A stretch of DNA of 64,000 nt. It comes from a bacterium (Candidatus Blackallbacteria) CG13_big_fil_rev_8_21_14_2_50_49_14 (GTDB taxonomy: Bacteria; Cyanobacteriota; Sericytochromatia; UBA7694). The stretch's first letter is position 1. The number at the start of each line of letters is the position of its first letter. Location: positions 62,001 to 126,000 of the forward strand of contig PFGG01000007.1 of assembly GCA_002783405.1 (NCBI GenBank). Reading direction: 5' to 3'. The position numbers and the translations under genes are program-made. The notes below the pieces were generated by a model. The model searched no databases. It was not told the DNA's origin and was given only the letters and a program-made list of their open reading frames with translations. Of the stretch, positions 35,716-45,679 are shown piece by piece.

Positions 35716-37032
35716 ATGCGGATTGATGCTCAGACACTAAGAGAATTAGAACTTTTCGAAGGACCAGAAGGGGGAACATCTATCTTTGATGGTTTTATAC
35801 GTACTTTAACGAAAGGGGGGGAGCGTCGTCTTCGCAAGAGGTTTGAAAACCCATTGAAAACCCTTGATGAAATTCTCACGGTTCAACAAACACTACGCTT
35901 TCTCCGCCATGAACCTGAGGCCTGGCTGCCCTCTCTCTCAGGACGCCAGGAGCGTCTGATCGAAGAGTATCTATTTTCTGGCATAGAGACAGTGTCAAGC
36001 GGATGGCGTGCTCTGGCCGCTATTCAGGGATTGAAACAAACCTTTATTTATCGCCATTTTGACCAGATTGAAGTGGGTTGCCAAGAAACTTGGCGGTGCC
36101 TGAGAGATTTTCATCAACTTTGGCAACGGCATCGCCCACGTGAAAAAACGCCCTTACTAGAGAAGATTTGGGGGCAGGCAGAAATACTTTTTTCGGATCA
36201 GCAACTTCAGGCTGTTTGGAAGCCAAAGCCAAGCCTCAGTTTTGGCGATATTTTTGTTTTTGACCGCCTATTCCGGGCAAAATGTTTTAGCCAAGTCAAA
36301 CAATTGATTGGACTCATTTTTGAACTGGACGCATTGACCTCTATGTCCCAAATCTGTAAGGAACTGAGACTTAATTTCCCAGAGTTTGAAAACCATTCTG
36401 AACCTCAATTGGAAATTGAAGCATTGGTACACCCGCGTTTGATTCAGGCCATTCCAAACAGTATCAAGCTCGATTCAAAGACACATTTTTTGGTTTTAAC
36501 CGGCCCCAATATGGGAGGCAAAACGACCTTTCTAAAAGCTTGCGCTCTTGCTGTATATCTTGCCCACCTTGGAATGGGGGTTCCTGCTCAGAGGATGAAG
36601 CTCACATGCTTTAAGGGCCTGATGACAAGTTTGCAAAATCACGACAATCTTGAATTGGGATACAGTTATTTTTACAGCGAAGTCCGACGCGTCAAACAAG
36701 CTGCAGAACTCATTCGACAAGAAAAGCAAGTATTGGTAATCTTTGATGAACTTTTTCGCGGAACAAATTTGCAGGATGCCTTTGATGCTTCCCTCGAAAT
36801 TATTCGCCGATTGAGCCTATTTCCGCAGGTTTTGTGCATACTTTCAAGCCATCTTATTGAATTGGTACCACAGATACAGAATTTGCCTGGCATGCAATTT
36901 TTCTGCTTTAAAGTCACAGTTCACAAAAACAGTTTTGACTTTGATTATCAGCTGTATCCAGGTATTTCCGAACACAAAATAGGTTTGGCGATACTCAAAA
37001 GTGAAGGCGTTCTGGAATTGCTCGAACCCTAA
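35716..37032 (+). CDS. MutS-related ATPase lacking mismatch-recognition domains
   Basis: 438 residues. The N-terminal part is a MutS-type core lever/clamp (FDGFIRTLTKGGERRLRKRF, LRFLRHEPEAW). The C-terminal third is a MutS ABC ATPase: Walker A GPNMGGKTTFLKA, a signature-like DNLELGYSYFYSE, Walker B VLVIFDELFRGTN and SSHLIEL. It has no domain I mismatch-binding or Smr nuclease part, and is much shorter than MutS (~850) or MutS2 (~780). Such stand-alone MutS-like proteins occur in several phyla and their role is not settled. By eye the gene looks more A/T-rich than its neighbours, a possible sign of transfer. ATG at 35716; neighbours give no functional clue. Confidence 0.88.
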   Translation: MRIDAQTLRELELFEGPEGGTSIFDGFIRTLTKGGERRLRKRFENPLKTLDEILTVQQTLRFLRHEPEAWLPSLSGRQERLIEEYLFSGIETVSSGWRALAAIQGLKQTFIYRHFDQIEVGCQETWRCLRDFHQLWQRHRPREKTPLLEKIWGQAEILFSDQQLQAVWKPKPSLSFGDIFVFDRLFRAKCFSQVKQLIGLIFELDALTSMSQICKELRLNFPEFENHSEPQLEIEALVHPRLIQAIPNSIKLDSKTHFLVLTGPNMGGKTTFLKACALAVYLAHLGMGVPAQRMKLTCFKGLMTSLQNHDNLELGYSYFYSEVRRVKQAAELIRQEKQVLVIFDELFRGTNLQDAFDASLEIIRRLSLFPQVLCILSSHLIELVPQIQNLPGMQFFCFKVTVHKNSFDFDYQLYPGISEHKIGLAILKSEGVLELLEP

Positions 37033-37170
37033 CTAATTTTATTTGCTGTGTGATAATGCCAAAATGGTTTTCAGACCCACGTGAAAACGCACTCCGTCTT
37101 TAAATTTTGCAGACTCAGCCCGACACTCCAAGATAGCCCATCCTGCCAGGGCAAGGTAAAATAGAGAAAA

Positions 37171-38679
37171 ATGCCCAGGAAACCAGCCATGACTTCATCT
37201 TCTTTTCAATTGCCCAAATCAGGCCGCACAAAGGCCGATCTCTTTCAGGACATGCACAAAATCAAAGAAAAGGACGTGAACTGGAAAGAGGGCAAAGTCT
37301 TCAGTCTGGTTTTTTATGCCGGAGAAGATATTCTCGAAGTGCTGAAAGAAGCCCACCAGATGTTCATGTCTGAAAACGGCTTGAACCCCGGAGCCTTTCC
37401 CAGTTTGCGCAAATTTGAAGCGGAAGTGGTCGCCATGGTGGCAGGCCTCTTGAATGGGGATTCAGAAGTGGTAGGCAATATGACCACCGGCGGAACCGAG
37501 AGCATTTTGCTGGCAGTTAAAACAGCCCGTGATTATGCCCTCAGCCGCTTTCCCGATTTAAGAGAACCCGAAATCGTTCTGCCTCTCAGTGCGCATCCTG
37601 CCTTTGAAAAAGCCTGCCATTATTTCAACCTCAAGCCCGTGCATATTCCCCTGCGGGACGACTACCGTGTTGATATTTCGGCCTTTCAACGGGCCTTGAG
37701 CAGCAAGACGGTTCTGGGCGTGGGTTCGGCCCCAGCCTATCCCCACGGTGTAATGGATCCGATTGAAGAACTTTCAGAAATTTGCCGGTCACGGGAGATT
37801 CCCTTTCACGTCGATGCCTGTGTCGGCGGGCTGATGTTGCCCTTTGTACGCAAACTGGGATATCCGATTCGTGAGTTTGATTTCCGCCTGCCCGGTGTCA
37901 CCTCGATTTCAGCAGATTTACATAAATACGGCTATGCGGCCAAAGGGGCCTCGACCGTCCTTTACCGCTCAGCAGAACTCTGGCGGCATCAGTTCTATGT
38001 CTATACTGACTGGCCAGGCGGCATTTATCCCTCTCCCACCATGACCGGAACCCGTGCCGGCGGAACCATTGCCGCGGCCTGGGCTGTCATGAACTATCTG
38101 GGGGAAGAGGGCTATCTGCGCATCGCCAAAGAGGTCATGGAAGCCACCCGCTGGCTGATGCAGGAAGTGAATAAGATTGAGGGCTTACATGTGATCAGCA
38201 ATCCCGAAATGAGCATTTTCGCGATTGGCTCAGAGGAATTGGATATCTATGCCGTGGGAGACGAAATGACCGTTCGGGGCTGGCATTTGGATCGCCAGCA
38301 GAATCCAGCCTGTTTGCACATGACCGTCAACCATGGCCATGTCCAGAGCACACGACAGTTTATCGCCGATTTGGAAGCTTCGGTGGCCGCAGCGCGAAAG
38401 CTGAGCTGGAGCAATGTCTCTTCAAAAGTGCAAGTCTCTTTGGTAAGAGGCCTCTCTCGCCTGCTGCCAGAAAAAGTATTCAGCCAGGTACTCTCCAAAT
38501 CCAATTCGGCCGGCCCCAAAGGGGGACAGGTTCCCAAGCGAACAGCCGCCATGTATGGCATGATTGGCTCCTTGCCCAACCGGGGCGATGTGGAAGAAAT
38601 GGTTCTCGACTTTATGGAAACCACCTACCGGCCCGACCCCCCTGAAGGCAAAAAAACACGTAAAAAACCCACGAAATAA
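37171..38679 (+). CDS. Sphingosine-1-phosphate-lyase-like PLP-dependent enzyme
   Basis: A 502-residue group II PLP-dependent decarboxylase-fold enzyme. ADLHKYGYAAKGASTVLYRS holds the Schiff-base Lys, and the following YVYTDWPGGIYPSPTM block is characteristic of the sphingosine-1-phosphate lyase (Dpl1) group; NMTTGGTESILLAVKTARD binds the phosphate end of PLP. The lyase splits long-chain-base phosphates into ethanolamine phosphate and a fatty aldehyde. Bacterial members are known, but some act on other substrates, and the sphingolipid role is inference. No N-terminal membrane helix is seen, unlike the eukaryotic forms. Start ATG at 37171, or 37189, which has AGGA in front. Followed by arsC after 17 bases. 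Confidence 0.88.
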   Translation: MPRKPAMTSSSFQLPKSGRTKADLFQDMHKIKEKDVNWKEGKVFSLVFYAGEDILEVLKEAHQMFMSENGLNPGAFPSLRKFEAEVVAMVAGLLNGDSEVVGNMTTGGTESILLAVKTARDYALSRFPDLREPEIVLPLSAHPAFEKACHYFNLKPVHIPLRDDYRVDISAFQRALSSKTVLGVGSAPAYPHGVMDPIEELSEICRSREIPFHVDACVGGLMLPFVRKLGYPIREFDFRLPGVTSISADLHKYGYAAKGASTVLYRSAELWRHQFYVYTDWPGGIYPSPTMTGTRAGGTIAAAWAVMNYLGEEGYLRIAKEVMEATRWLMQEVNKIEGLHVISNPEMSIFAIGSEELDIYAVGDEMTVRGWHLDRQQNPACLHMTVNHGHVQSTRQFIADLEASVAAARKLSWSNVSSKVQVSLVRGLSRLLPEKVFSQVLSKSNSAGPKGGQVPKRTAAMYGMIGSLPNRGDVEEMVLDFMETTYRPDPPEGKKTRKKPTK

Positions 38680-38696
38680 ACAAGGAATTTTGTAAG

Positions 38697-39041
38697 ATGC
38701 AAATTTATCACAATCCCCGCTGCAGCAAAAGTCGTGAAACCCTAGCTCTTTTACAGGAAAAAGGTGCAAAGCCCGAAATTATTGAATACCTAAAAACACC
38801 CCCCAGCGCAAGAGAACTGGATCAGATCTGCCAAAAACTGGGAATAGAACCTCAAGCTTTGATTCGCAGCAAAGAAGCGCTTTTCAAAGAATTGGGGCTC
38901 AGTTTAAAAGATACACGCAGTCGCAACGAGTGGCTCAAAATCTTGGCGGAGCATCCCAGTTTGATCGAACGCCCAATCGTAGTGGCGGGTTCGAAAGCGG
39001 CACTGGGTCGCCCTCCTGAAAATGTACTGGACTTGATTTAA
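38697..39041 (+). CDS. arsC: ArsC/Spx-family arsenate-reductase-like protein
   Basis: A 114-residue thioredoxin-fold protein of the ArsC family. The redox Cys lies at residue 9 in NPRCSKSRETLALL. The arsenate-binding arginines appear to be kept (RPIVVAGSKAALGRPPENVLDLI). This places it with glutaredoxin-dependent E. coli-type ArsC; Spx differs by a CxxC. It reduces arsenate to arsenite, although many such proteins have other thiol-redox roles, and no other ars gene is present. ATG at 38697 with AAGGAA upstream. It lies 17 bases after the PLP enzyme, so an operon is likely, and converges with the radical SAM gene, 13 bases away. Confidence 0.9.
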   Translation: MQIYHNPRCSKSRETLALLQEKGAKPEIIEYLKTPPSARELDQICQKLGIEPQALIRSKEALFKELGLSLKDTRSRNEWLKILAEHPSLIERPIVVAGSKAALGRPPENVLDLI

Positions 39042-39054
39042 GCTTTTACTTCGG

Positions 39055-41079
39055 CTATCCGTTCGTTTCAGAGACGGGCACCGCCAGAAGAGTAAAACTA
39101 AAAAAATCTACTTCTTTCTGAAAATCCTGGCTTGAAAATTGTTCAGTGATAAACTCAATCAGCTCAGGTTTGGCAAACCCCTTAAAAATATGCATAAGAA
39201 TGGGATAACTGAGAAAGTCTGCCTCAGGTGGATAATAGCTTGTCTCAAAGGGCTCCGTTAAACTTCGCACAAAGGGAGAATCCTTCTCAGGGAGACGGTG
39301 TTTATGAACAGCCTGCACCTGATAGCCCTGGTTTCGTAAAGCACTGTCCAGGGTTTTCAGACTAAAACGAAACAGACTTTGGGTTTGTTCCAAACTGCCA
39401 CCATGGGTTTCCCAACCTTTAAGCAAAGCCACAAGCCGGGCCCAGGTCGCTATATTTTCAACAACCAGGAGAATGGGTTTTCGCCAGGAGCGAATTCTGG
39501 CCCAGGCCGCTGAAGCAAAACCCAGTTTTTCTAAGGTATGGGTAAGCAAAATGAAATCTGCAGAAGTTTGCTCTGGCAGTGGATCTGCCCAAAAGAGGCT
39601 TTCAAGACTATAATCCTGTTCCAATTGGTGTTGCAGAGGCATATCTCCCCTGTGAATCTCAGTGATACGCGAATTTACAGGAATCATTTGTCGTATCGCT
39701 GGAGCCACGCAATTTTGAAAATAATACATCTGAAGACATCGAAATACTGACTGAATCATAAGATGAAACGAAGAGCGGCGTTTAAGAGAAACAAAGGTCT
39801 CTTGGTGAAATTGAACCAACTCATCCAGACTATAATATTGATTAAGATGCAGATATTGACCTGTTTCAAGCGATTGATAGCTGAAGCTGTCCCAATTTTG
39901 ATACTCAGCATCAATCAGTCCGCGCTCCTGTGCTTCAGCCCAAACAGCCGTTCCAGGCGTAGCGATCAAGGGAAAAATACCTGTCACGGGCATGATTGGA
40001 CGGTTGCGATCAATAAACCAATAGGTTTTCGCCAAATCTTCACGGCTTTCAGGCGGCGCCCCAATAATAAAATACCCCCCGACATGAATTCCATATTTTC
40101 GACAAAGGTCTAGCGATTCCTGATTCCTGGCGACTGTCGATTTTTTATCTTTGAGATACCGTAAAACTGGGTCAGAACCCGCTTCAAAACCAAAAGACAT
40201 GACCGCAATATTCATGCTTTTAAGAATTTGGCAATATTCCTCATCGAAAAAACTTGCTTTGGACATACAACCGAAGGTAACGCGGGTATGAAGTTTTTCA
40301 GCGCGAATTTGATCGGCGATTTCTTTAAGACGGGATTTTTTCGTCACAAAAAGATCGTCTGTAATGCGTAAATGGGTAAGATTGGGAAAGCGTCTGAGAA
40401 TATCTTCAATATCCATCATGACCCTGTCTACTGAATGGTAGCGCACCAGATTGGCTGTTTTGCTGTACATGCAAAATCCACAGGTAAAAGGACATCCCCT
40501 CGAAGTTGAGAGTGCGGGCATCCAAGAAATAGTCTCATTTTCTTCGGGCCAAAAGGCTGACATCAGGGAGCGATCAGGCAAGGGCAAAGCGTCAAGGTCT
40601 GGGATGCGTTGCCCGCAAGAGGAACGCTCAAGTTGACCTGCTTCATTCCAAAAAATCAAACCCGGCAGGCTGCGAAAGGCAGTCGGATTCCATTCATTCT
40701 TCAGAAAAAGCTTGACCAGCTCTTCCATGACAAGCTCTCCCTCACCGATTACCCCCAAATCCATGCAAGAATCAAGGTTTTCAGGCAAAGAGGAGATATG
40801 GGGCCCACCCAATAAGATCGGAACTTCAGAGCCCAAGGCATTGCGAATACGTCGTGTCCCTTGCAAGGCCTGACCATAGGCATAAGTAAAGGCAGACACG
40901 CCCACCAGATCAGGTTGGCGTTGGATCAGCAAATCAGCATCGAGTTCCATAAAAATTTCTTCAATTTCAGGAAACTTCAGCTTAAGATATGCTGCAATAT
41001 ATCCCAAACCCAAACTGGGACCACTGTATTTGATGGTCGGATCACTGTAGCTCCCAGGCGCATAAAAGCCAATTTTCAC
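39055..41079 (-). CDS. B12-binding-domain radical SAM protein with C-terminal extension
   Basis: 674 residues. Residues ~1-140 are a cobalamin-binding Rossmann domain (YIAAYLKLKFPE, DLVGVSAFTYAYGQAL, ILLGGPHIS). Residues ~170-400 are the radical SAM barrel, with the 4Fe-4S cluster motif CPFTCGFC (C-x3-C-x2-C) in STSRGCPFTCGFCMYS. The usual GGE-type motif and FGFEAGSD follow. After ~430 comes a region of some 240 residues; ADFILLTHTLEKLGFASAAW and PILLVVENIATWARLVALL resemble a degenerate class I methyltransferase. Cobalamin radical SAM enzymes methylate unactivated carbons in varied pathways; no substrate can be inferred from the neighbours. The start is the ATG at 41079. Confidence 0.85.
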   Translation of the reverse strand: MKIGFYAPGSYSDPTIKYSGPSLGLGYIAAYLKLKFPEIEEIFMELDADLLIQRQPDLVGVSAFTYAYGQALQGTRRIRNALGSEVPILLGGPHISSLPENLDSCMDLGVIGEGELVMEELVKLFLKNEWNPTAFRSLPGLIFWNEAGQLERSSCGQRIPDLDALPLPDRSLMSAFWPEENETISWMPALSTSRGCPFTCGFCMYSKTANLVRYHSVDRVMMDIEDILRRFPNLTHLRITDDLFVTKKSRLKEIADQIRAEKLHTRVTFGCMSKASFFDEEYCQILKSMNIAVMSFGFEAGSDPVLRYLKDKKSTVARNQESLDLCRKYGIHVGGYFIIGAPPESREDLAKTYWFIDRNRPIMPVTGIFPLIATPGTAVWAEAQERGLIDAEYQNWDSFSYQSLETGQYLHLNQYYSLDELVQFHQETFVSLKRRSSFHLMIQSVFRCLQMYYFQNCVAPAIRQMIPVNSRITEIHRGDMPLQHQLEQDYSLESLFWADPLPEQTSADFILLTHTLEKLGFASAAWARIRSWRKPILLVVENIATWARLVALLKGWETHGGSLEQTQSLFRFSLKTLDSALRNQGYQVQAVHKHRLPEKDSPFVRSLTEPFETSYYPPEADFLSYPILMHIFKGFAKPELIEFITEQFSSQDFQKEVDFFSFTLLAVPVSETNG

Positions 41080-41184
41080 GTTAAACTCATTACAGAACAG
41101 AATGCCTTAACTCTAGAGCAAGCAAGAGCCAGAAGACAAGCAAAGTCTGAATTTTTCAGCTGTTCAAGCGTGAATCAAAACCAA

Positions 41185-43254
41185 CTAGCCCTTGCGTACC
41201 AAATAATGCTGAGACTCCAGTGCAGCAATCACCCCATTTTGCAGAGCTTCAATCTCTTCAGGCCCCAGGGTATGATCGGCAGCCGCAAACGTCGTCGTAA
41301 ACGCCAAGCTTTTTTGATCTGCGCCCAGGTTATCCCCTCGGTAGATATCAAAGAGTTTGACCTGTTTAACCCGTTCAGGGGAAGAAGCCTTGATACAGGC
41401 CTCGACATCGGCAATCAAGGTTTTTTCAGGGCAAATCAAAGATATATCAAAGGGAACCGTAGGGTATCTCTGAACCCCAGCAAAATGGTAACCGGCCTGG
41501 GGCAGGGTCAACAGAACGGAAACATCCAGTTCCAAGAGTCCCACACCCGCTTTGATGCCAAAATTTTCTGCAATTTGGGGGTGAAGCTGAGTTAATTGGC
41601 CTATTTGGGTCTGCCCCAGAAAAATTTCAGCCGTGCGGCCAGGGTGGCTCCAAGGAGAAAGAGCATCGGCTTTTGCGGGAGGATAAACTTTCAGTTCTCC
41701 CGCCAGATTGAGTTGGGCAAGCAAATGCTCAGCCTGGCCCTTGATGGCATAGAAGGCTTGATCTGAGCCCCCTTTCCAAGCGGCATCACAGAGCAGGGCG
41801 CAAAGCGCAAAACTTTCATGTTCAAAATGCGTATTGGCCTTGGCTTCAAGCTGAAAAATACGATCCACTTCATAAATCGCAAACGCTTTCTTGAAGCGTA
41901 AATTTTCAGCTGTAATTTTGAGCATATTCGGAACCAAAGAGGTACGCATCAGGTTCTGATCAGAGGCCAGCGGATTGGCCAAAGCCAAATGCCCTTCTGA
42001 CGTCAGCCCACATTGCTGCAAGAGCTTTTCACCCACAAATGCGTAATTATACACTTCACTGAAGCGCAAAGACCCAGAAAGAATCTGGCGCAAGCGCAGA
42101 ATCAGCGTGTGCAGGGCACTGGGCTGAACGGGTTCAACTGGCGTGAGCGGGGCCAGCGGCGTAATATTGTCATAGCCAAAAACCCGACCGACTTCTTCGA
42201 CCAAATCTTCAGGAATCGCGATATCACCCGTGGCCCGCCAGGAGGGAACACGCACCTGCAGTTGATCTTCCTGAGTTTCAACGCCAAAACCCAAACGGGT
42301 GAGAATGCCTTCAATCTGAGCTGAGGGCAGCTCTGTTCCCAGTTTGCGGTTGATCCAGCTGTAGCGGGTTTCAATCAAAGGTGTTTCATGGCTGGAACGA
42401 TCGTGATCCGCCAAAGCACTCACCACCTTGGCCTGGGGACAGATCTTTTTCAGCAATTCTACAAAACGACGCACACCTGTTTCGGTCTGAACAGGATCCA
42501 AACCCTTTTCAAAGCGCATTGAGGATTCTGTGCGAATCGCCAGCTTAGCAGCCGTACGCCGCACACTGGTGGGGTGAAAATTGGCAGATTCAAGCACCAT
42601 GGCTGTGGTGGAGCTATCCACTTCACTGTTGGCTCCGCCCATCACACCCGCCAAGGCCACCACCTTTTCCTGGTCGGCAATTACCAGCATATCCGAACTC
42701 AGGCTGTGTTTGCCTCCATCCAGGGCTTCAAAGGCTTCAGCTTCGGTGGCCATTCGCACCCCAATCGCGCCTTGAAGTTTGCTGCGATCAAAAGCGTGAA
42801 GGGGTTGCCCCACTTCATAGAGCACGTAATTGGTAAGGTCGACAATATTGTTGACCGATCGTGCCCCCACCGCTTCAAGACGCTCCACGAGCCAATCAGG
42901 TGAAGGGCCTACCTCAATGCCGTCTATCACCAGGGCGTTATAGCGCGGACAGAGATCGGCTGGGGCCAAAACTTCAACCGGATAAACAGGCCCGGAAGCT
43001 GGGTCTAGCACAGCCAAAGCCATGGGTTTGAGCGGTTTTTCATAGATCGCAGCGACCTCACGGGCAAAGCCATAATGCCCCCAGAGATCGGGTCGGTGGG
43101 TCAGCGATTTATTGTCGATATCAAAGACAGTATCGTTGCCATGGGCCTCACTGCCTTCGATTTCAGCAGTGGCCATGGTCAATTTCAACCCCAAAGGTTT
43201 GGGGGCATCAGGAATTTCAACGTATTCAGCAAGCCAGTGATATGAAAGTTTCAT
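41185..43254 (-). CDS. pheT: Phenylalanine--tRNA ligase beta subunit, short form without the B2 OB fold
   Basis: A 689-residue PheT. B1 is present ([15 protein letters not shown] ... [10 protein letters not shown]) and runs at residue ~44 directly into [27 protein letters not shown], the B1/B5-linked stretch that in E. coli comes after the ~110-residue EMAP-like tRNA-binding domain. That OB fold is therefore missing, which accounts for the short length (normally ~795). B3/B4 editing, B5, catalytic-like B6/B7 and the C-terminal anticodon-binding FDX-ACB domain ([25 protein letters not shown]) are all recognisable. It forms the alpha2beta2 enzyme with PheS, whose stop overlaps this start by one base (TAATG). 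Confidence 0.93.
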   Translation of the reverse strand: MKLSYHWLAEYVEIPDAPKPLGLKLTMATAEIEGSEAHGNDTVFDIDNKSLTHRPDLWGHYGFAREVAAIYEKPLKPMALAVLDPASGPVYPVEVLAPADLCPRYNALVIDGIEVGPSPDWLVERLEAVGARSVNNIVDLTNYVLYEVGQPLHAFDRSKLQGAIGVRMATEAEAFEALDGGKHSLSSDMLVIADQEKVVALAGVMGGANSEVDSSTTAMVLESANFHPTSVRRTAAKLAIRTESSMRFEKGLDPVQTETGVRRFVELLKKICPQAKVVSALADHDRSSHETPLIETRYSWINRKLGTELPSAQIEGILTRLGFGVETQEDQLQVRVPSWRATGDIAIPEDLVEEVGRVFGYDNITPLAPLTPVEPVQPSALHTLILRLRQILSGSLRFSEVYNYAFVGEKLLQQCGLTSEGHLALANPLASDQNLMRTSLVPNMLKITAENLRFKKAFAIYEVDRIFQLEAKANTHFEHESFALCALLCDAAWKGGSDQAFYAIKGQAEHLLAQLNLAGELKVYPPAKADALSPWSHPGRTAEIFLGQTQIGQLTQLHPQIAENFGIKAGVGLLELDVSVLLTLPQAGYHFAGVQRYPTVPFDISLICPEKTLIADVEACIKASSPERVKQVKLFDIYRGDNLGADQKSLAFTTTFAAADHTLGPEEIEALQNGVIAALESQHYLVRKG

Positions 43255-44273
43255 TAGAATTGCTCCAGGAACTGCAGATTTCCGCTTTGAAAATAGCGGA
43301 TGTCATTGATGCCATAACGCATCATTACCAGGCGATTGAGGCCCAGACCAAAGGCAAAACCTGTATAGACTGAAGGGTCAATATCACAGGCTTTGAGAAC
43401 ATTGGGGTGAATCGCGCCACAGGGCAAAAGCTCCACCCAACCTTCATATTTACAGACCGGACAGCCTTCCCCGCCACAAATCAAGCAGTTAATATCCAAT
43501 TCAAAACCAGGCTCCACAAAGGGAAAAAAGCCTGGCCGCAGACGCACCTTGACTTCACGCTGAAAGATTTCTTTGAGCAGTACTTTCATAACATAGATCA
43601 GGTGAGCCACGGAAATATCCTTATCCACCATCAAGCCTTCCACCTGGTAAAAGGTATTTTCGTGAGAAGCATCGGTCGCTTCATAACGAAAAACACGTCC
43701 CGGTGAAATACCGCGCAAAGGCGGAGTTTGCCCCTGCATGGCACGGATCTGGATCGATGAGGTATGCGTACGCAAGAGACGGCCATTGGTCAGCCAGAAA
43801 GTATCCTGCATATCTCGGGCCGGGTGATCGGCAGGAATATTCAGGGCTTCAAAATTGTGATAGTCATCTTCGAGTTGGGGGCCATCAAAAACCTGAAAGC
43901 CCATGGAACGGAAAATCGTTTCAATTTCGTATTGGATTTGCGTAATTGGATGCAGGTGTCCTTGCGGAGGTTGTATCCCCGGTGCGGTGACATCGATCCA
44001 TTCTTTTTGATCTAGATCTGTAAACTTATTGGCTTTGAGTTGATGTTTGCGGGACTCGAGGGCCTCCTCCACGGCCTGTTTGAGGGCATTCACCAACTGT
44101 CCAGCCACAGATTTTTCTTCGGCACTGAGCTTGGCCATTTCCTGAAAAAAGGCCCGCACAGCTCCTTTTTTGCCCAGGTAATGAATACGCAAGGCTTCAA
44201 GGGTGGCTTCATCGGAAGCCGATGTAATTTCGGCAAGGGCTTGGGTTTGAAGGGTGTTGATCTGTTCTTTCAT
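43254..44273 (-). CDS. pheS: Phenylalanine--tRNA ligase alpha subunit
   Basis: A 339-residue class II synthetase catalytic subunit. The N-terminus is the usual helical coiled coil ([20 protein letters not shown]). Then come motif 2 ([23 protein letters not shown]), which binds ATP, and motif 3 ([20 protein letters not shown]). Between them, [15 protein letters not shown] holds four cysteines of a zinc finger seen in many bacterial PheS. It activates Phe with ATP and charges tRNA-Phe. The start at 44273 fits the family; an ATG at 44291, with AGGCGA upstream, would add six residues and has the better ribosome site. Followed by pheT with a one-base overlap. Confidence 0.95.
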   Translation of the reverse strand: MKEQINTLQTQALAEITSASDEATLEALRIHYLGKKGAVRAFFQEMAKLSAEEKSVAGQLVNALKQAVEEALESRKHQLKANKFTDLDQKEWIDVTAPGIQPPQGHLHPITQIQYEIETIFRSMGFQVFDGPQLEDDYHNFEALNIPADHPARDMQDTFWLTNGRLLRTHTSSIQIRAMQGQTPPLRGISPGRVFRYEATDASHENTFYQVEGLMVDKDISVAHLIYVMKVLLKEIFQREVKVRLRPGFFPFVEPGFELDINCLICGGEGCPVCKYEGWVELLPCGAIHPNVLKACDIDPSVYTGFAFGLGLNRLVMMRYGINDIRYFQSGNLQFLEQF

Positions 44274-44517
44274 AGGGGGGTATTTTACCATGAGTCGCCT
44301 AAGATACGTGAAAATGAAACCCACTCAAGCGTGAAGACCTGAAGATGCCTGAAATAAAATATCCAGTTCATCGTTTGTTTCACGGTCGGGTAGAGCCTGT
44401 AAAACCCAAAATACTTAAGCCCAGGTTATTTTTTTTCTAACTTTAGCTTTAAACAGGCAATATTCAAACCTGTTTTTGCGATGAAATGATTATTCCAATA
44501 GCGTAGGAGATTTTCAC

Positions 44518-45453
44518 ATGAAAGTATTTGCCCGTTTACTTCCCCTGGCCCTCTTAACTGCCTGTGCAGGTCAAACCCTTCCTCCGGCCATGACCCAAGC
44601 AGCCCTCAACCCCAGTTTAAATCGCTTTTCTACCCCAGCCTTGCGCAGTTTCAGTGCGGGCACCAGCCAACGCAAATTTCCCCACGGCCTGGGATTGAAC
44701 CTGCAAGGCAGTCAGCCCATGCGTGAAGATGGTCAAACCTTCTCTATTATGGCCAATCGCCCCCAAGTGGTCGATTTGCGCCCAGGATTTTCTCCCATTT
44801 ATAACCAAGGGGCCACCAATGCCTGCGTCGGATTTTCTTCAATCGGAGGCTTCGGTGAATACTTCGCCCGCAAACGCGGTTGGAATATGCGTTTTTCTCC
44901 CCGTTTTCTCTGGAATATGGGTCGCAAAATGGAAGGCACCCTGGCCGAAAACACCGGCATGATGATTTCTGATGCCCAACGCATTCTGGATGCCTATGGC
45001 ATGATGCCTGATCAATCCTTCCCCTTCCCTGTGCTCGATCCTGAACAGAATCCTGCCCTTTTCAACCAGTTGCTGACAGAGCAACCCAATAGTGCTCAAA
45101 TTGCAGAAGCCAAGAAATTCAGATTTTCTCAAGGTTGGAAGCAAATCAATACGGTTTCAGCCATGCGTACGGCACTGGCCGATGGCAAACCCGTCGTCTT
45201 TGGGATTGCTGTTTTCAGAAGCATTGGCATGACAGGCCCCGACGGTCTGATTCCCAATCCGGGTCCCAACGATGAGTTCTTGGGCGGACACGCAGTGGTG
45301 GCAGTGGGTTATGACAATACCCGCAAGGTCTTTATTATTCGCAATTCCTGGGGCCAGGAGTGGGGAGACAAAGGCTACGGCTATCTCTCCTACGATTTCT
45401 TCCGTTCTGTTTTGAAAGTTGCTCCGGCCTACGCTGGCTTTACTGTCAAATAA
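44518..45453 (+). CDS. Papain-family (C1) cysteine peptidase lipoprotein
   Basis: 311 residues. Lipobox LTAC with the lipid-carrying Cys16. The mature N-terminus is low-complexity. From ~84 begins a C1-type domain: VVDLRPGFSPIYNQGATNAC with oxyanion Gln97 and catalytic Cys103, His258 in GGHAVVAVGYD and Asn276 in RNSWGQEWGDKGYGYL. All residues for activity are present. It resembles bacterial C1 peptidases of bleomycin-hydrolase/papain type. It would be a membrane-bound periplasmic or surface protease. The ATG at 44518 follows AGGAG in the leader. It stands as a single unit with a hairpin after the stop. Substrate unknown. Confidence 0.9.
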   Translation: MKVFARLLPLALLTACAGQTLPPAMTQAALNPSLNRFSTPALRSFSAGTSQRKFPHGLGLNLQGSQPMREDGQTFSIMANRPQVVDLRPGFSPIYNQGATNACVGFSSIGGFGEYFARKRGWNMRFSPRFLWNMGRKMEGTLAENTGMMISDAQRILDAYGMMPDQSFPFPVLDPEQNPALFNQLLTEQPNSAQIAEAKKFRFSQGWKQINTVSAMRTALADGKPVVFGIAVFRSIGMTGPDGLIPNPGPNDEFLGGHAVVAVGYDNTRKVFIIRNSWGQEWGDKGYGYLSYDFFRSVLKVAPAYAGFTVK

Positions 45454-45479
45454 ATTACAGCTACTGAAAAATTCAATAC

Positions 45480-45505
45480 CAAGAGGCTCTTTCGGGGGCC
45501 TCTTG
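45480..45505 (+). terminator. Hairpin after the C1 peptidase gene
   Basis: CAAGAGGC (45480-45487) pairs with GCCTCTTG (45498-45505) around a ten-base loop. No U-tract follows, so termination is plausible but not certain. Confidence 0.5.
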
Positions 45506-45679
45506 ATGTATGCATCTAAATCTAAACTATTCTCCTGATTTCAGAAACAGAAACTGCTCCACGCAAAACAAATCAGCAGGTTGCTCAACCGATTATGAAT
45601 ACTAATTTAGTGGGTTCTTTATGCTTGAACCTGCTCAATCAAAGCTGAGCTTTAAAAAGCGAAAAAGTTGAGCGATGAT

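Noticed and set aside
38422-38769. 115-codon frame on the minus strand across the lyase-arsC junction
   Set aside because: Antisense to two well-supported genes and without a ribosome site.
40861-41595. 244-codon open frame on the plus strand
   Set aside because: It spans the antisense of the radical SAM and pheT genes; no ribosome site or family features.
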